Of a DNA stretch of 64,000 nt, positions 9,026 through 16,816 are shown in pieces. Location of the stretch: the NCBI GenBank assembly GCA_009782615.1, contig WRIS01000005.1, positions 52,385-116,384 of the forward strand. Reading direction: 5' to 3'. Under the pieces are notes generated by a model that was not told the DNA's origin, did no database searches, and was given only the letters and a program-made list of their open reading frames with translations. Made by a program: the position numbers and the translations under genes. Numbering within the stretch: position 1 is the first letter of the stretch; each line of letters opens with the position of its first letter. This stretch comes from Eggerthellaceae bacterium. GTDB taxonomy: Bacteria > Actinomycetota > Coriobacteriia > Coriobacteriales > Eggerthellaceae.

Positions 9026-10684
9026 CTAGACTATTTCTACGTCAGAAAGGGCAGCAACGCGGTTAGGACCGAAGAAGAAGTTTTGCACCTTTTCTGAGCA
9101 GACGTCATGGTGGCAGTAGAACATGACTGGAGCCACAACAGCGTCTTCGCCAAGGATGTCGTCAACTTCTTGATACAGCTTGATGCGCGCGGCATCGTCG
9201 GTGATTGAGCGAGCTTCGATAATCTTTTCGTCAACGTCTTTGTTCGAGTATTGTGAGCGGTTGTCGCCTGTGTCGGTGTAGAACAAAGGATACAAGAAGT
9301 TGTCCATAATCGGATAGTCGGCAATCCAACCCAAACGACCAAGTTGATATTCGCCGTTTTGCAAAGCGGTAAGATAGGTCGCCCATTCCATGGTATCAAG
9401 TTCAGCCTTGACGCCGATAGCTTCAAGGTCGGCTTGGACCATTTGCATGATTTCTTCGTGCCCGCCACCTGAATTGCAGGAAAGTTTGATGGTGGGAAGA
9501 CCTGCTCCGCCAGGGTATCCAGCATCAGCCAAGGCTTGCTTTGCGGCTTCGACGTCGTATTTGGCGTAGGGCCAAGCGTCGGGGCGATGCCCGTCGATTC
9601 CTGGAGGAACGATACCTGTGCCAGGGATACGAGTTCCCTCAAAGATGGTGTCGCAAATTGCTTGCCTGTTAACAGCCATGCTGACAGCCTTGCGAATGTC
9701 TTTGTTCGAGAAGAGTTCATCTTTGTGGTTCATAATGAAGTAATAGGTTGAAGATTCGGCACCCATGAGGGTCTGTGCTCCTGGATTGGAAGTATAGCCA
9801 TCAACAGAATTGCCATAGGTTTCTTTGGTTGATTCGATTTGACCTGTTGAAATCATGGAAAGGTCGAGGTTTCCTGCCTGGAACTCAAGGAAAGCGGTTT
9901 CAGGAGACTCAAAAATCATAAAGTCGCAGCCGTCAACGTTCGGCACTTTGCCGTGATAGCCATCGAAGCGCTTCGTGCGAATGTACTGGTCATCTTCCCA
10001 GACGCCATCCATCATGAAAGGACCGTTGCCGATTGGCGCGCGAGAAAACGTTGCAAAATCGTCAGCGGCGCCGCCCGAAGGAACAGGACCGAGTGCGGGA
10101 TGCGATGCTACGTAGATAAAGTCGGCGAAAGGCTCGACTAAGGTTACTTCGAAGGTAAGTTCGTCAAGAGCCTTGAGACCTTCAAGTTCGGTGACTTTGC
10201 CTTCCAGCATGTCATCGTAGCCTACGACTTTGTCGATGTGGTAGGAAATGACCGAAGGTTCATCGGTGGTAGCAGGGTTGCACGTACGTTCCCAAGAAAA
10301 CTTGAAGTCTGCTGCCGTGACGGGGTCGCCATTGTGGAATGTTGCGCCTTCGCGCAGTTTGAACGTGAAAACGGTTGCGTCGTCAGAAATCTCCCAGCTT
10401 TCTGCCGCTGCAGGAATCAGTTCTTGAGTGCGATAGTCAAACTTGGTGAGTGAGTCGAAAAGGTTTGCCGAAACTGCGGTGCCTTCGGACTCTTGCAGGT
10501 CAAACGGATCGATACATGCTGGTTGGTTAATGTAGTAACGGACAGTTCCTCCACGAGAAGAACCCCCCCCTCCGCCGACGCAACCCGACAGAGCAGAAGC
10601 GGCAAGCGCTGAAGCGCCGACAACTGCTGTGCCTTTGATAAAGGTACGCCTATCTAACTTGAGTTTTGTTTCTTCGTTGTGCAT
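9026..10684 (-). CDS. peptide-binding lipoprotein of ABC transporter (SBP family 5)
   Basis: Extracellular substrate-binding lipoprotein of 552 residues. The N terminus combines a twin-arginine-type RRTFIKG, a hydrophobic stretch and the lipobox ALSGC, followed by a Gly-rich linker; the mature protein would be anchored by that Cys. The body is a family 5 binding protein, with LREGATFHNGDPVTAADFKFSWER as the familiar block near residue 105. ATG 10684 has AGGAGG five bases upstream; an in-frame TTG lies just before it. This is the first gene of the transporter set. Export by Tat before lipidation is plausible but not proven. Confidence 0.92.
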   Translation of the reverse strand: MHNEETKLKLDRRTFIKGTAVVGASALAASALSGCVGGGGGSSRGGTVRYYINQPACIDPFDLQESEGTAVSANLFDSLTKFDYRTQELIPAAAESWEISDDATVFTFKLREGATFHNGDPVTAADFKFSWERTCNPATTDEPSVISYHIDKVVGYDDMLEGKVTELEGLKALDELTFEVTLVEPFADFIYVASHPALGPVPSGGAADDFATFSRAPIGNGPFMMDGVWEDDQYIRTKRFDGYHGKVPNVDGCDFMIFESPETAFLEFQAGNLDLSMISTGQIESTKETYGNSVDGYTSNPGAQTLMGAESSTYYFIMNHKDELFSNKDIRKAVSMAVNRQAICDTIFEGTRIPGTGIVPPGIDGHRPDAWPYAKYDVEAAKQALADAGYPGGAGLPTIKLSCNSGGGHEEIMQMVQADLEAIGVKAELDTMEWATYLTALQNGEYQLGRLGWIADYPIMDNFLYPLFYTDTGDNRSQYSNKDVDEKIIEARSITDDAARIKLYQEVDDILGEDAVVAPVMFYCHHDVCSEKVQNFFFGPNRVAALSDVEIV

Positions 10685-11006
10685 CAATACCTCCTAAATA
10701 CTGTGCCTAACTACGGTGCGAGTCGCACCAGTTGTGGCGCTTTTCGCACGTCCCCTCTTTTCATCTTATGCACAATGCAATAAAAAATTGAAAAGAACTA
10801 ACACTTAATTATAAAGGAATTCATTCGGAAAATATAGTTTTGATGGATTTTTTATTCCAATTTGGTGTTACAACTGGGACTACGTCGGCAACATTTAGGA
10901 GCGTTGTTGGGAATACCGTCGGAGAAGGGAAATTTGGCGTAGTTTTGAGTTCAGCTATGCGGGAAGTTGGTGGCTTGAGTGCGGAGTCGGGCTTTAGGGC
11001 TGCGGC
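10685..11006. other. 320-base gap upstream of the peptide transporter
   Basis: Intergenic between the transporter and the MFS gene, both on the minus strand. It should hold the transporter promoter. TATAAT in minus orientation is at 10808-10813, but I see no convincing -35 box at the right distance. A 55-codon plus-strand frame (10843-11010) has no ribosome binding site and is not called. Confidence 0.4.
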
Positions 11007-12359
11007 TTAGCTATCGGAGAGGCTGTTCGCCGAATCGTTTGTCAGACTGTTCGCCGAATTGGTCGTCAGCTTGAACATTCTGTATAGGAAAAATATCGAC
11101 AGAACCCCAACACAGGCGATACAGGCGGAAGCAAGAAGCCCAAACGTGCTAACGAGAACACCAAAAAGGCTGTTGCCTAGGGGGATTGCGGTAAGGCTTG
11201 CCATTCTGTTGAGAGACATCACCCGTCCCAATTTTTTGTCGGGAACGCGCTGCTGGATGATGGTGTTTGAAGCTATGCTGAAAAGCCCTATGAGAGCGGA
11301 AATACAGCAGCAACCTGCTAGTGTGATGATGAGGGGGGTCAGTTTGCCCACTGCAGGAGCGATGAGAATTGAAACTGCGATGAATCCCAAGGAAAGGGCA
11401 ACGGCAATCGAAAAATATTTCACGTAGGTGCCCGCCCGTTGATTGGTGTAGAACTTTCCTGCAAGAAGGGCAACGATGATGCTCAAGCCCGATTGCAGCG
11501 CGGTGAATATTCCGTAATTGATGGCGCTTAGTTCGAGCGTTCCCCGAACAAAGAAGAGAAGCACCAAATCGAACACGGGAACGTTGAAGAAATTCAAAAT
11601 GAAGGGGGCGACTACGGCGATAAACAAAAGATGCTTGTCAAGGCGAAGCACCTGAACACCTTCGCGAAATTCGGTAAGCCAGCCTGTTTTTTCAGGGAGC
11701 TCGACGGATTCAGCGAGTTCGGGAGATGTGTCTTCTAAGGTTGAGGCAGGCTTTTCGGCAACAGAAAAGTTGGTTTCTTCGGCTTTAGGAACGCGAATCA
11801 TAAGCACACAAACGCAACCAAGACCAAAACAAATCGCTACCGAAAGCAACGAAGCCCCGAATCCGGTGAAGGCGTATAGCACGCTTCCGAGTAAGGGGCC
11901 GATAAGGAAAGAAAGTTCTGAGTAGAGCACGCGCAAAGAATTAGCGGCACCCAGTCGCTCGGAACCAACAATCGAGGGCAGTATTGCCAGGTTCGCGTTC
12001 ATGAAAACAATGCCAGTTGCTTCAAGCAGGATGACGAGGGCAAACAGAAGAGGAATGCTGAGGTCTCCGCGAATGCCATATATCAATCCAAACACACACA
12101 GGACGCAAACCCCCGCCAACGCGCTTACTACTAGGATAAACTTGCGGTTATAGCGGTCAACGATAATGCCTCCGAGGGGCGTGAGCAAAAGTCGGGGGAT
12201 GAGGACAGAGCCAAGAATCGCTCCGAAAATAGCGGCTGATCCTGTCAGGTCGAAAACGTAGAGGGATACGGTGAATTCAAAGGCGAATTGCGTTGTGTAG
12301 ACAAAAACACCGGCAAGCCAGTAAAAGAGAAACGGTTTGTTTTTAAGCAAGTCCAGCAT
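11007..12359 (-). CDS. MFS transporter
   Basis: Major facilitator superfamily membrane protein of 450 residues, with two sets of six hydrophobic segments split by a long charged loop near residue 215. The motif-A-like loop GGIIVDRYNRKFIL follows the second segment, as in drug-efflux MFS proteins of the MdtG/enterobactin-exporter kind. ATG 12359 is chosen because the protein then begins MLDLLKNKPFLFYWLAG, the normal start; the longer frame to 12473 only reads back through the upstream gene. No clear ribosome binding site is seen, which fits translation coupled to the upstream DUF3795 gene 25 bases away. Substrate unknown. Confidence 0.88.
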   Translation of the reverse strand: MLDLLKNKPFLFYWLAGVFVYTTQFAFEFTVSLYVFDLTGSAAIFGAILGSVLIPRLLLTPLGGIIVDRYNRKFILVVSALAGVCVLCVFGLIYGIRGDLSIPLLFALVILLEATGIVFMNANLAILPSIVGSERLGAANSLRVLYSELSFLIGPLLGSVLYAFTGFGASLLSVAICFGLGCVCVLMIRVPKAEETNFSVAEKPASTLEDTSPELAESVELPEKTGWLTEFREGVQVLRLDKHLLFIAVVAPFILNFFNVPVFDLVLLFFVRGTLELSAINYGIFTALQSGLSIIVALLAGKFYTNQRAGTYVKYFSIAVALSLGFIAVSILIAPAVGKLTPLIITLAGCCCISALIGLFSIASNTIIQQRVPDKKLGRVMSLNRMASLTAIPLGNSLFGVLVSTFGLLASACIACVGVLSIFFLYRMFKLTTNSANSLTNDSANSLSDS

Positions 12360-12384
12360 GGCAAGGAAGTTTGTTTCTTTATTT

Positions 12385-12720
12385 TTAGGGCTTAGAAGGT
12401 GCTTGAGTTGAAGGGTTTTGCTCGTCGAGCCAGACGTCGGCACCTTTTCCGATGATTTCCAACATGTTTTCATATGCTTTTAGGTGGGAGGGCTTTCCGT
12501 CGTGATAGAACTCTTTGAGTTCGGCACAGGGGAATTCGGGGCATTGCCCGCAATGGAGCAGCCCCTTGTTTGCGGCGCATGCGCGCGTTGTGCAGTCCCA
12601 GAGCAGCTCGGGTTCACTTTTGCACCCGCCGCAATTCATGTTTTGCCGATAGTTGCTGCAATCGCCGCAGTATATGCCACAGTAGGATAGCGCTTCATAG
12701 TCGTTCATGGCAGCATTCAT
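12385..12720 (-). CDS. Cys-rich DUF3795 family protein
   Basis: Small protein of 111 residues with ten Cys residues arranged in pairs: CGIYCGDC, CGGC, CTTRAC and HCGQCPEFPC. This spacing is that of DUF3795, thought from its Cys content to bind zinc or an iron-sulfur cluster; the role is unknown. It starts at ATG 12720 with AAGGGA about ten bases upstream, and a second ATG lies four codons in. It probably forms a two-gene operon with the MFS gene. Confidence 0.8.
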   Translation of the reverse strand: MNAAMNDYEALSYCGIYCGDCSNYRQNMNCGGCKSEPELLWDCTTRACAANKGLLHCGQCPEFPCAELKEFYHDGKPSHLKAYENMLEIIGKGADVWLDEQNPSTQAPSKP

Positions 12721-12807
12721 GGCAGCAGTGTCCCTTCTGTTTTGACTACTACTAGTTTAACAGGACATCCCCTCAGGGGAGGGGTGCGTTAGGGACTAAA
12801 TCACCTC

Positions 12808-12836
12808 TTGAAGTATATAATAAAATTGTATACAAT
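12808..12836 (+). promoter_or_regulatory. promoter with overlapping palindromic operator, small TA-like pair
   Basis: TTGAAG (12808-12813), 17 bp, TACAAT (12831-12836). The perfect 12-bp palindrome ATTGTATACAAT (12825-12836) covers the -10 box, and CAATATTG follows directly. An autorepressing ribbon-helix-helix antitoxin, such as the one encoded at 13142-13423, would bind this kind of site. Confidence 0.7.
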
Positions 12837-12860
12837 ATTGTTATACATTAGGAGGGTGGT

Positions 12861-13127
12861 TTGGAACAGACAATATTGGTTCATAAACGAATACAGGAGA
12901 AACACCCGGAAATTTTTATCGATGACGTATTAGAAGCCTGGAAAAGTAGAATTAAGTGCCAAGTGCGAACAGGGCCATGGCCACCGCAATATGTAGCAAT
13001 TGGTTTCGATAAGAAGGGACGCGCTCTTCAGATGGTGGCAATGTATGACCCCGCAAAAGATGAACTCCTAATTTTTCATGCCATGAAGGCTACGGAGACC
13101 GTTAAAAAAGAACTCGGATTTGATTAA
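12861..13127 (+). CDS. small toxin-like protein, possibly BrnT-related
   Basis: 88-residue protein. The central strand pattern, with PQYVAIGFDKKGRALQMVAMY followed by DELLIFHAMKAT, resembles the core of BrnT/RelE-fold toxins, where an IGF..KGR strand precedes I..ARKAT. The match is by eye and weak at the N terminus. The start is TTG 12861 with AGGAGG five bases upstream. The gene is followed after 14 bases by a ribbon-helix-helix protein, the usual toxin-then-antitoxin order of brnTA, and a palindromic promoter precedes it. Toxicity is inferred from the context, not seen. Confidence 0.6.
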   Translation: MEQTILVHKRIQEKHPEIFIDDVLEAWKSRIKCQVRTGPWPPQYVAIGFDKKGRALQMVAMYDPAKDELLIFHAMKATETVKKELGFD

Positions 13128-13141
13128 ACAGGGAGACAGTT

Positions 13142-13423
13142 GTGGTGAAAAGAAGTTTTACAGCAGAAGGCGGAGTCGAGATTACCGATGAAGCCTTGGA
13201 AAAACTAGCAGAACCATGGGAGCGCGGCGAAGTTCCCGGGATTGCCGCTGGGTTTGTTTCTGCGCCGGGGCGACCGCGCATTAGCGAAGATGAAACAAAA
13301 ATTGTTGCTTTTAGGCTTCCTGTATCAGTTATTAAAGCTATCGATCTCAAAGCGCAGCAGCATGGTGAAACACGCTCACAACGCATGCGCGAAGCGGTGA
13401 TAGCGGATCTTCTCAAGGCGTAA
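13142..13423 (+). CDS. ribbon-helix-helix antitoxin-like protein
   Basis: 93 residues. The C-terminal half, KIVAFRLPVSVIKAIDLKA then ETRSQRMREAVIADLL, is a CopG/Arc-type ribbon-helix-helix: one DNA-contacting strand and two helices. The N-terminal half would be the toxin-binding part. Two adjacent GTG codons (13142 and 13145) follow GGGAGA; either could start translation. It should repress its own promoter through the palindrome at 12825-12836 (inference). Confidence 0.7.
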   Translation: MVKRSFTAEGGVEITDEALEKLAEPWERGEVPGIAAGFVSAPGRPRISEDETKIVAFRLPVSVIKAIDLKAQQHGETRSQRMREAVIADLLKA

Positions 13424-13564
13424 CCCCCTTCTTTTGCCGGGAATACCCTTAGGAATATCTTTGGGTAGTGTGCCGCTCTAGGGCGATAAAGTGTCGTTAA
13501 TGGAGCGTTTGCGGGTTATTCAAACCTCGAATCGTATAAAATACGGATTTATCGGGTATTATTC

Positions 13565-13592
13565 TTGCATAATCTGAAAGAATAATTACACT
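13565..13592 (+). promoter_or_regulatory. candidate promoter of the signalling operon
   Basis: TTGCAT (13565-13570), 16 bp, TACACT (13587-13592), about 65 bases before the start of the FHA gene. The same -10 sequence TACACT appears in the candidate promoters at 32425-32453 and 39298-39326. A 6-bp hairpin (GAAGGG 13619-13624, CCCTTC 13632-13637) lies in the leader just before the ribosome binding site. Confidence 0.4.
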
Positions 13593-13655
13593 AGATGTAT
13601 TTTAGTTTGCGGTAGAGCGAAGGGTCGAAACCCCTTCATGGATGAGGAGAAAATA

Positions 13656-14597
13656 ATGAATGGTCAGACGTATATTGAAGTTAACTACAACTATGCATGG
13701 GTTGAACAGGCAATTGCGAAAATACAAGGCTATTCCTGGTTGTTTGAATGGGGCATGTATTTGTTCTTATTGGCAACCGCAGCAATAGTTTTTTGGATTT
13801 TCTTTGATTCAATCACGAAGAAAAAAGATCAAAAATCGCTGATTCCTCGTCTTCTTGCCATGATTGGATTTTTCGCGATTATTCCTGCCTTCATATTCCG
13901 CTTTACCGGTACTGCCGATGGCGTAACCAACCTGGTAAGACTGAATGCGGAAGCAGGCGCCCCGTATTATGTTGGCCCCATATACTGGAACGTGAAGTGG
14001 CTGGTTGCGGGTTATGGCTCCACCATTGCCCTGATTGCTTTAGCTGGTATGTTGATTTCTATCGTTGCGGTTGCTATTTATGCAAGCACCGTTCAGCGCA
14101 GCAGACCGTCCACTGAATTTGTGGGAGCGCTCAATAACAAGTTTTCTGAACTTGAACATCAAGTTAGCTCAATTAAGCAAAGCACGGCCACGTCAACTCG
14201 CCAAACCGTTGCGTCCACAAGCCAAAAAGCCGAAGCAGGCGCTGCGGCAACCATCTTTGATCGCAAGCCTCAGGCTGCGACGATTATCGATGTTCCCCAA
14301 AGTAACGCGACTTTGACCATTGTTGGTGGAAGCAAGGTCGGTCAAGTGTACAAACTTCCTGCAAGCGATTTGAAAATCGGTCGCGATTCAAGCAACTATA
14401 TCGTGATGGAAGATGGAAAAGCATCGCGCGAACACGTGAAGCTTGTCTACAACGGCGGCGATTGGATGTTGCTTGACCTGGGAAGTGCAAACGGCACCTA
14501 TCTTAACGACCAGCAAACTAAAGGACAGCAAAAACTGAGCAACGGAGACACTGTTCGCATAGGCGACACCAGCTTCCAATTCAAAGAAATCGGATAG
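13656..14597 (+). CDS. membrane protein with C-terminal FHA domain
   Basis: 313 residues. Three hydrophobic segments fill the N-terminal half (about 28-50, 68-90 and 112-145). A Thr/Ala/Gln-rich cytoplasmic linker follows, then an FHA domain (about 220-312) with the phosphothreonine-binding signature: IGRDSSNYI, SREHVKL and LGSANGTYLN. FHA domains bind phosphothreonine on partner proteins, so this is a likely docking target of the kinases downstream. ATG 13656 is chosen because GAGGAG lies seven bases upstream; an ATG at 13638 lacks a site. It is the first gene of a run of tightly spaced genes reaching 31186; the VWA gene starts six bases after its stop. Confidence 0.85.
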   Translation: MNGQTYIEVNYNYAWVEQAIAKIQGYSWLFEWGMYLFLLATAAIVFWIFFDSITKKKDQKSLIPRLLAMIGFFAIIPAFIFRFTGTADGVTNLVRLNAEAGAPYYVGPIYWNVKWLVAGYGSTIALIALAGMLISIVAVAIYASTVQRSRPSTEFVGALNNKFSELEHQVSSIKQSTATSTRQTVASTSQKAEAGAAATIFDRKPQAATIIDVPQSNATLTIVGGSKVGQVYKLPASDLKIGRDSSNYIVMEDGKASREHVKLVYNGGDWMLLDLGSANGTYLNDQQTKGQQKLSNGDTVRIGDTSFQFKEIG

Positions 14598-14603
14598 GCG
14601 CTC

Positions 14604-16769
14604 ATGAAACCCCGTGATTTTTCCGTTCCGGTGAACATCGGACGCGTTGTTGCGATGCCCTTCATGCGCATCGCGCGCGGTGCATGCACGCAGGCTGCGC
14701 ACGCCCGCACACAGGCTGCCCGCAGGCACACGACGATTTTCGTACTTATAGCGGCGCTGCTCGTTCTTGCTGCCTTTTCAGCGTTGTTTTTGCTCGCACC
14801 CCGTGTGGCGTTTGCGGAACCAGGCGATTCGCAGGCGCAACCAACGGTGCTTCTTATCGATTCATCCTTAGGTGATTTCGATGCGTTCAAGCTTCATTGG
14901 CTGGGAGAAAACAGCGAAGAAGTTGTGAGCAAAGGGGAGGTAAGCCTCCTGACAGCAAAAACACCTCTTTGGTGGAATGCCGCTTCGGAATCCACCACAG
15001 ATGCTCCCGCAACTTTCTTACTTGCTAGTCCCGCCCAAAAGCCAATCTTGGCAGACGACATCATATGGGCGCTCGATGAAATTGCTGCTTCGGGTGCTCA
15101 AGCAAAGACCTTTATTGTGTCGGTGGGTGCAAGCGGCTTACAAACAAGGGTATACGCCGAAGATCTCGCTTCGGTTAAGCAAAGTTCACGCGCAGACCTT
15201 GTCGGCATGGTCTTTTTGGGAACCCCCCATCAGGGTTATAGTGTTGCAGCGGAATATCCTAAGCTTTCGTTATGGTCTGACCTTGCAACAGCTTCGGGTT
15301 TTGAAGCAAAAGATGTGTTGCCCGAAAGCGATTTCTTACAAGAACTCAACTCTAATAGATTCCCCAATATCGCGAAATCCTTCCAGATAAATGGTTCGAT
15401 TGGCGACATGGGCTTTGGGCTTACCGATGGTGCGTCGATGCAGGCTGACATGGTGTTTCCCAATGTGTCAAGCATTCAGGTACAAACCACTACTGCGCAG
15501 GCAACCATTTCACAACAGGTAGGACTTTCAGCCTACTGGATGCCTTATGCGGGCAGCGGCAGGCAAGAAAAGCCGATTGACAGCGGCATTGCCGAGCGCT
15601 TGTCTGCAATGAACAGCTACGTAACTTTGCCAGACATTCAGGTGCGAACCCGAGAATTCTACGAAGCGTGGTTTTCCGACGGCTCACCCGTAACGCACAT
15701 TTCATCGGTGCTCACTCTTGATATATCAGGGAGCATGCTTGAGCCAGCAGGGGATGGGCAAACAAAATTTGATGCTGCGAAACTGGCCGCAAAAGATTAC
15801 ATGCAGGTGGTTGAGGCAAGAAGCACCATGGCTCATGCCGTGCCCACTGATGTGGCGGTGCTTGCTTTCGACACTAACGTGCAGCCGATAACATCGGGCA
15901 GTAACGCCTTGGCTCAAGAAATGGTAAGCAACATTGTCATCGGTGACGATACCGACATCGGCAAGGCTTTACGTTCGTCGTTGGATGCCTTGATGGATTC
16001 GCCGACAAGTGCCGACAAGCGCATCTTGTTGCTTTCCGACGGCATGGCTGACCACGGGCTGAGTAATTCAGAAATCTTGGCAGGTCCGGTTGCTGAAGCG
16101 AAGAAATCCGGCATTATCATAGACACCATTGCGTTTGGCACTTTTGATCAAGCAGATGCCGCTTTCTTGCGTGAAGTCGCTCAGAACACTGGCGGGAATT
16201 TCTATGAGTCAACCGATACCTATGGTCTTAAAGTCAACTTCTTAAAGGCGTACTACACATCACTTGGCTTAAACCTCTTTGATGCCGAAACAAATCCTGC
16301 TACTGAGAAAAACACGGTGCTCGGCAGCCTTGCCGACGGCGTGCTTTCGTTAGAGATTGGGGTTTTGGCAGACGGCGAAACTCCCGGCTTTAAGCTGATG
16401 CGCGATGGCGAGGTTTTGGATGCGGATGCGTATTCGTCACAAGCAGGCGATGATGGTTTGCTCACAATTCAGTTGGAATCTCCCGACCCTGGTGAGTATA
16501 CTCTCGTTTTAGACAGCGCGGCAAAACGCGCTCATGTGTTTGCGGTGAGACAGCTTGATTTGTTCAAGAAGCCCAACACGAGCGGTGAAGCACCGGATAA
16601 TTCAAAGCTTTTCCTTATTGGGACGGGAGTGGCTTTAGCTGCGGCACTAGGCGGTGTTGTTGTTCTTTCGCAAAGGTCAAGAAAGAAGTCAAAGCATTCA
16701 TTGGATGCTGAAAACACGGGGCTATCTGCCGCTTCCGCGACTTCCGCAGGCTCAAAAAAAGGCAGGTAG
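14604..16769 (+). CDS. exported VWA-domain membrane protein with hydrolase-like N-terminal region
   Basis: 721 residues: basic N terminus, signal-anchor (about 44-66) ending in VAFAEP, an ectodomain, and a C-terminal membrane segment (about 672-692) with a basic tail. The centre (about 365-550) is a von Willebrand A domain with intact MIDAS D373-I-S375-G-S377 and a later TDIGKAL Thr. Before it (about 75-300) lies a region with GTPHQGYS, a hallmark of PGAP1/lipase-type alpha/beta hydrolases; the expected GHSMGG elbow is replaced by VGASGLQTR, so catalysis is doubtful. VWA proteins bind ligands through a metal ion. Placement between FHA and PP2C genes suggests a surface component of the kinase/phosphatase system. 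Confidence 0.82.
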   Translation: MKPRDFSVPVNIGRVVAMPFMRIARGACTQAAHARTQAARRHTTIFVLIAALLVLAAFSALFLLAPRVAFAEPGDSQAQPTVLLIDSSLGDFDAFKLHWLGENSEEVVSKGEVSLLTAKTPLWWNAASESTTDAPATFLLASPAQKPILADDIIWALDEIAASGAQAKTFIVSVGASGLQTRVYAEDLASVKQSSRADLVGMVFLGTPHQGYSVAAEYPKLSLWSDLATASGFEAKDVLPESDFLQELNSNRFPNIAKSFQINGSIGDMGFGLTDGASMQADMVFPNVSSIQVQTTTAQATISQQVGLSAYWMPYAGSGRQEKPIDSGIAERLSAMNSYVTLPDIQVRTREFYEAWFSDGSPVTHISSVLTLDISGSMLEPAGDGQTKFDAAKLAAKDYMQVVEARSTMAHAVPTDVAVLAFDTNVQPITSGSNALAQEMVSNIVIGDDTDIGKALRSSLDALMDSPTSADKRILLLSDGMADHGLSNSEILAGPVAEAKKSGIIIDTIAFGTFDQADAAFLREVAQNTGGNFYESTDTYGLKVNFLKAYYTSLGLNLFDAETNPATEKNTVLGSLADGVLSLEIGVLADGETPGFKLMRDGEVLDADAYSSQAGDDGLLTIQLESPDPGEYTLVLDSAAKRAHVFAVRQLDLFKKPNTSGEAPDNSKLFLIGTGVALAAALGGVVVLSQRSRKKSKHSLDAENTGLSAASATSAGSKKGR

Positions 16770-16816
16770 AAAAGCATGTGCAGCAAAGGAAAAGCACATG
16801 AAAGAAAGGCATACGA

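Noticed and set aside
10843..11010. 55-codon plus-strand frame beginning MDFLFQFGVTTGTTSA
   Set aside because: Slight resemblance to the start of CbiD (TTGTCA) stops after a few residues; no ribosome site and overlap with the MFS stop.
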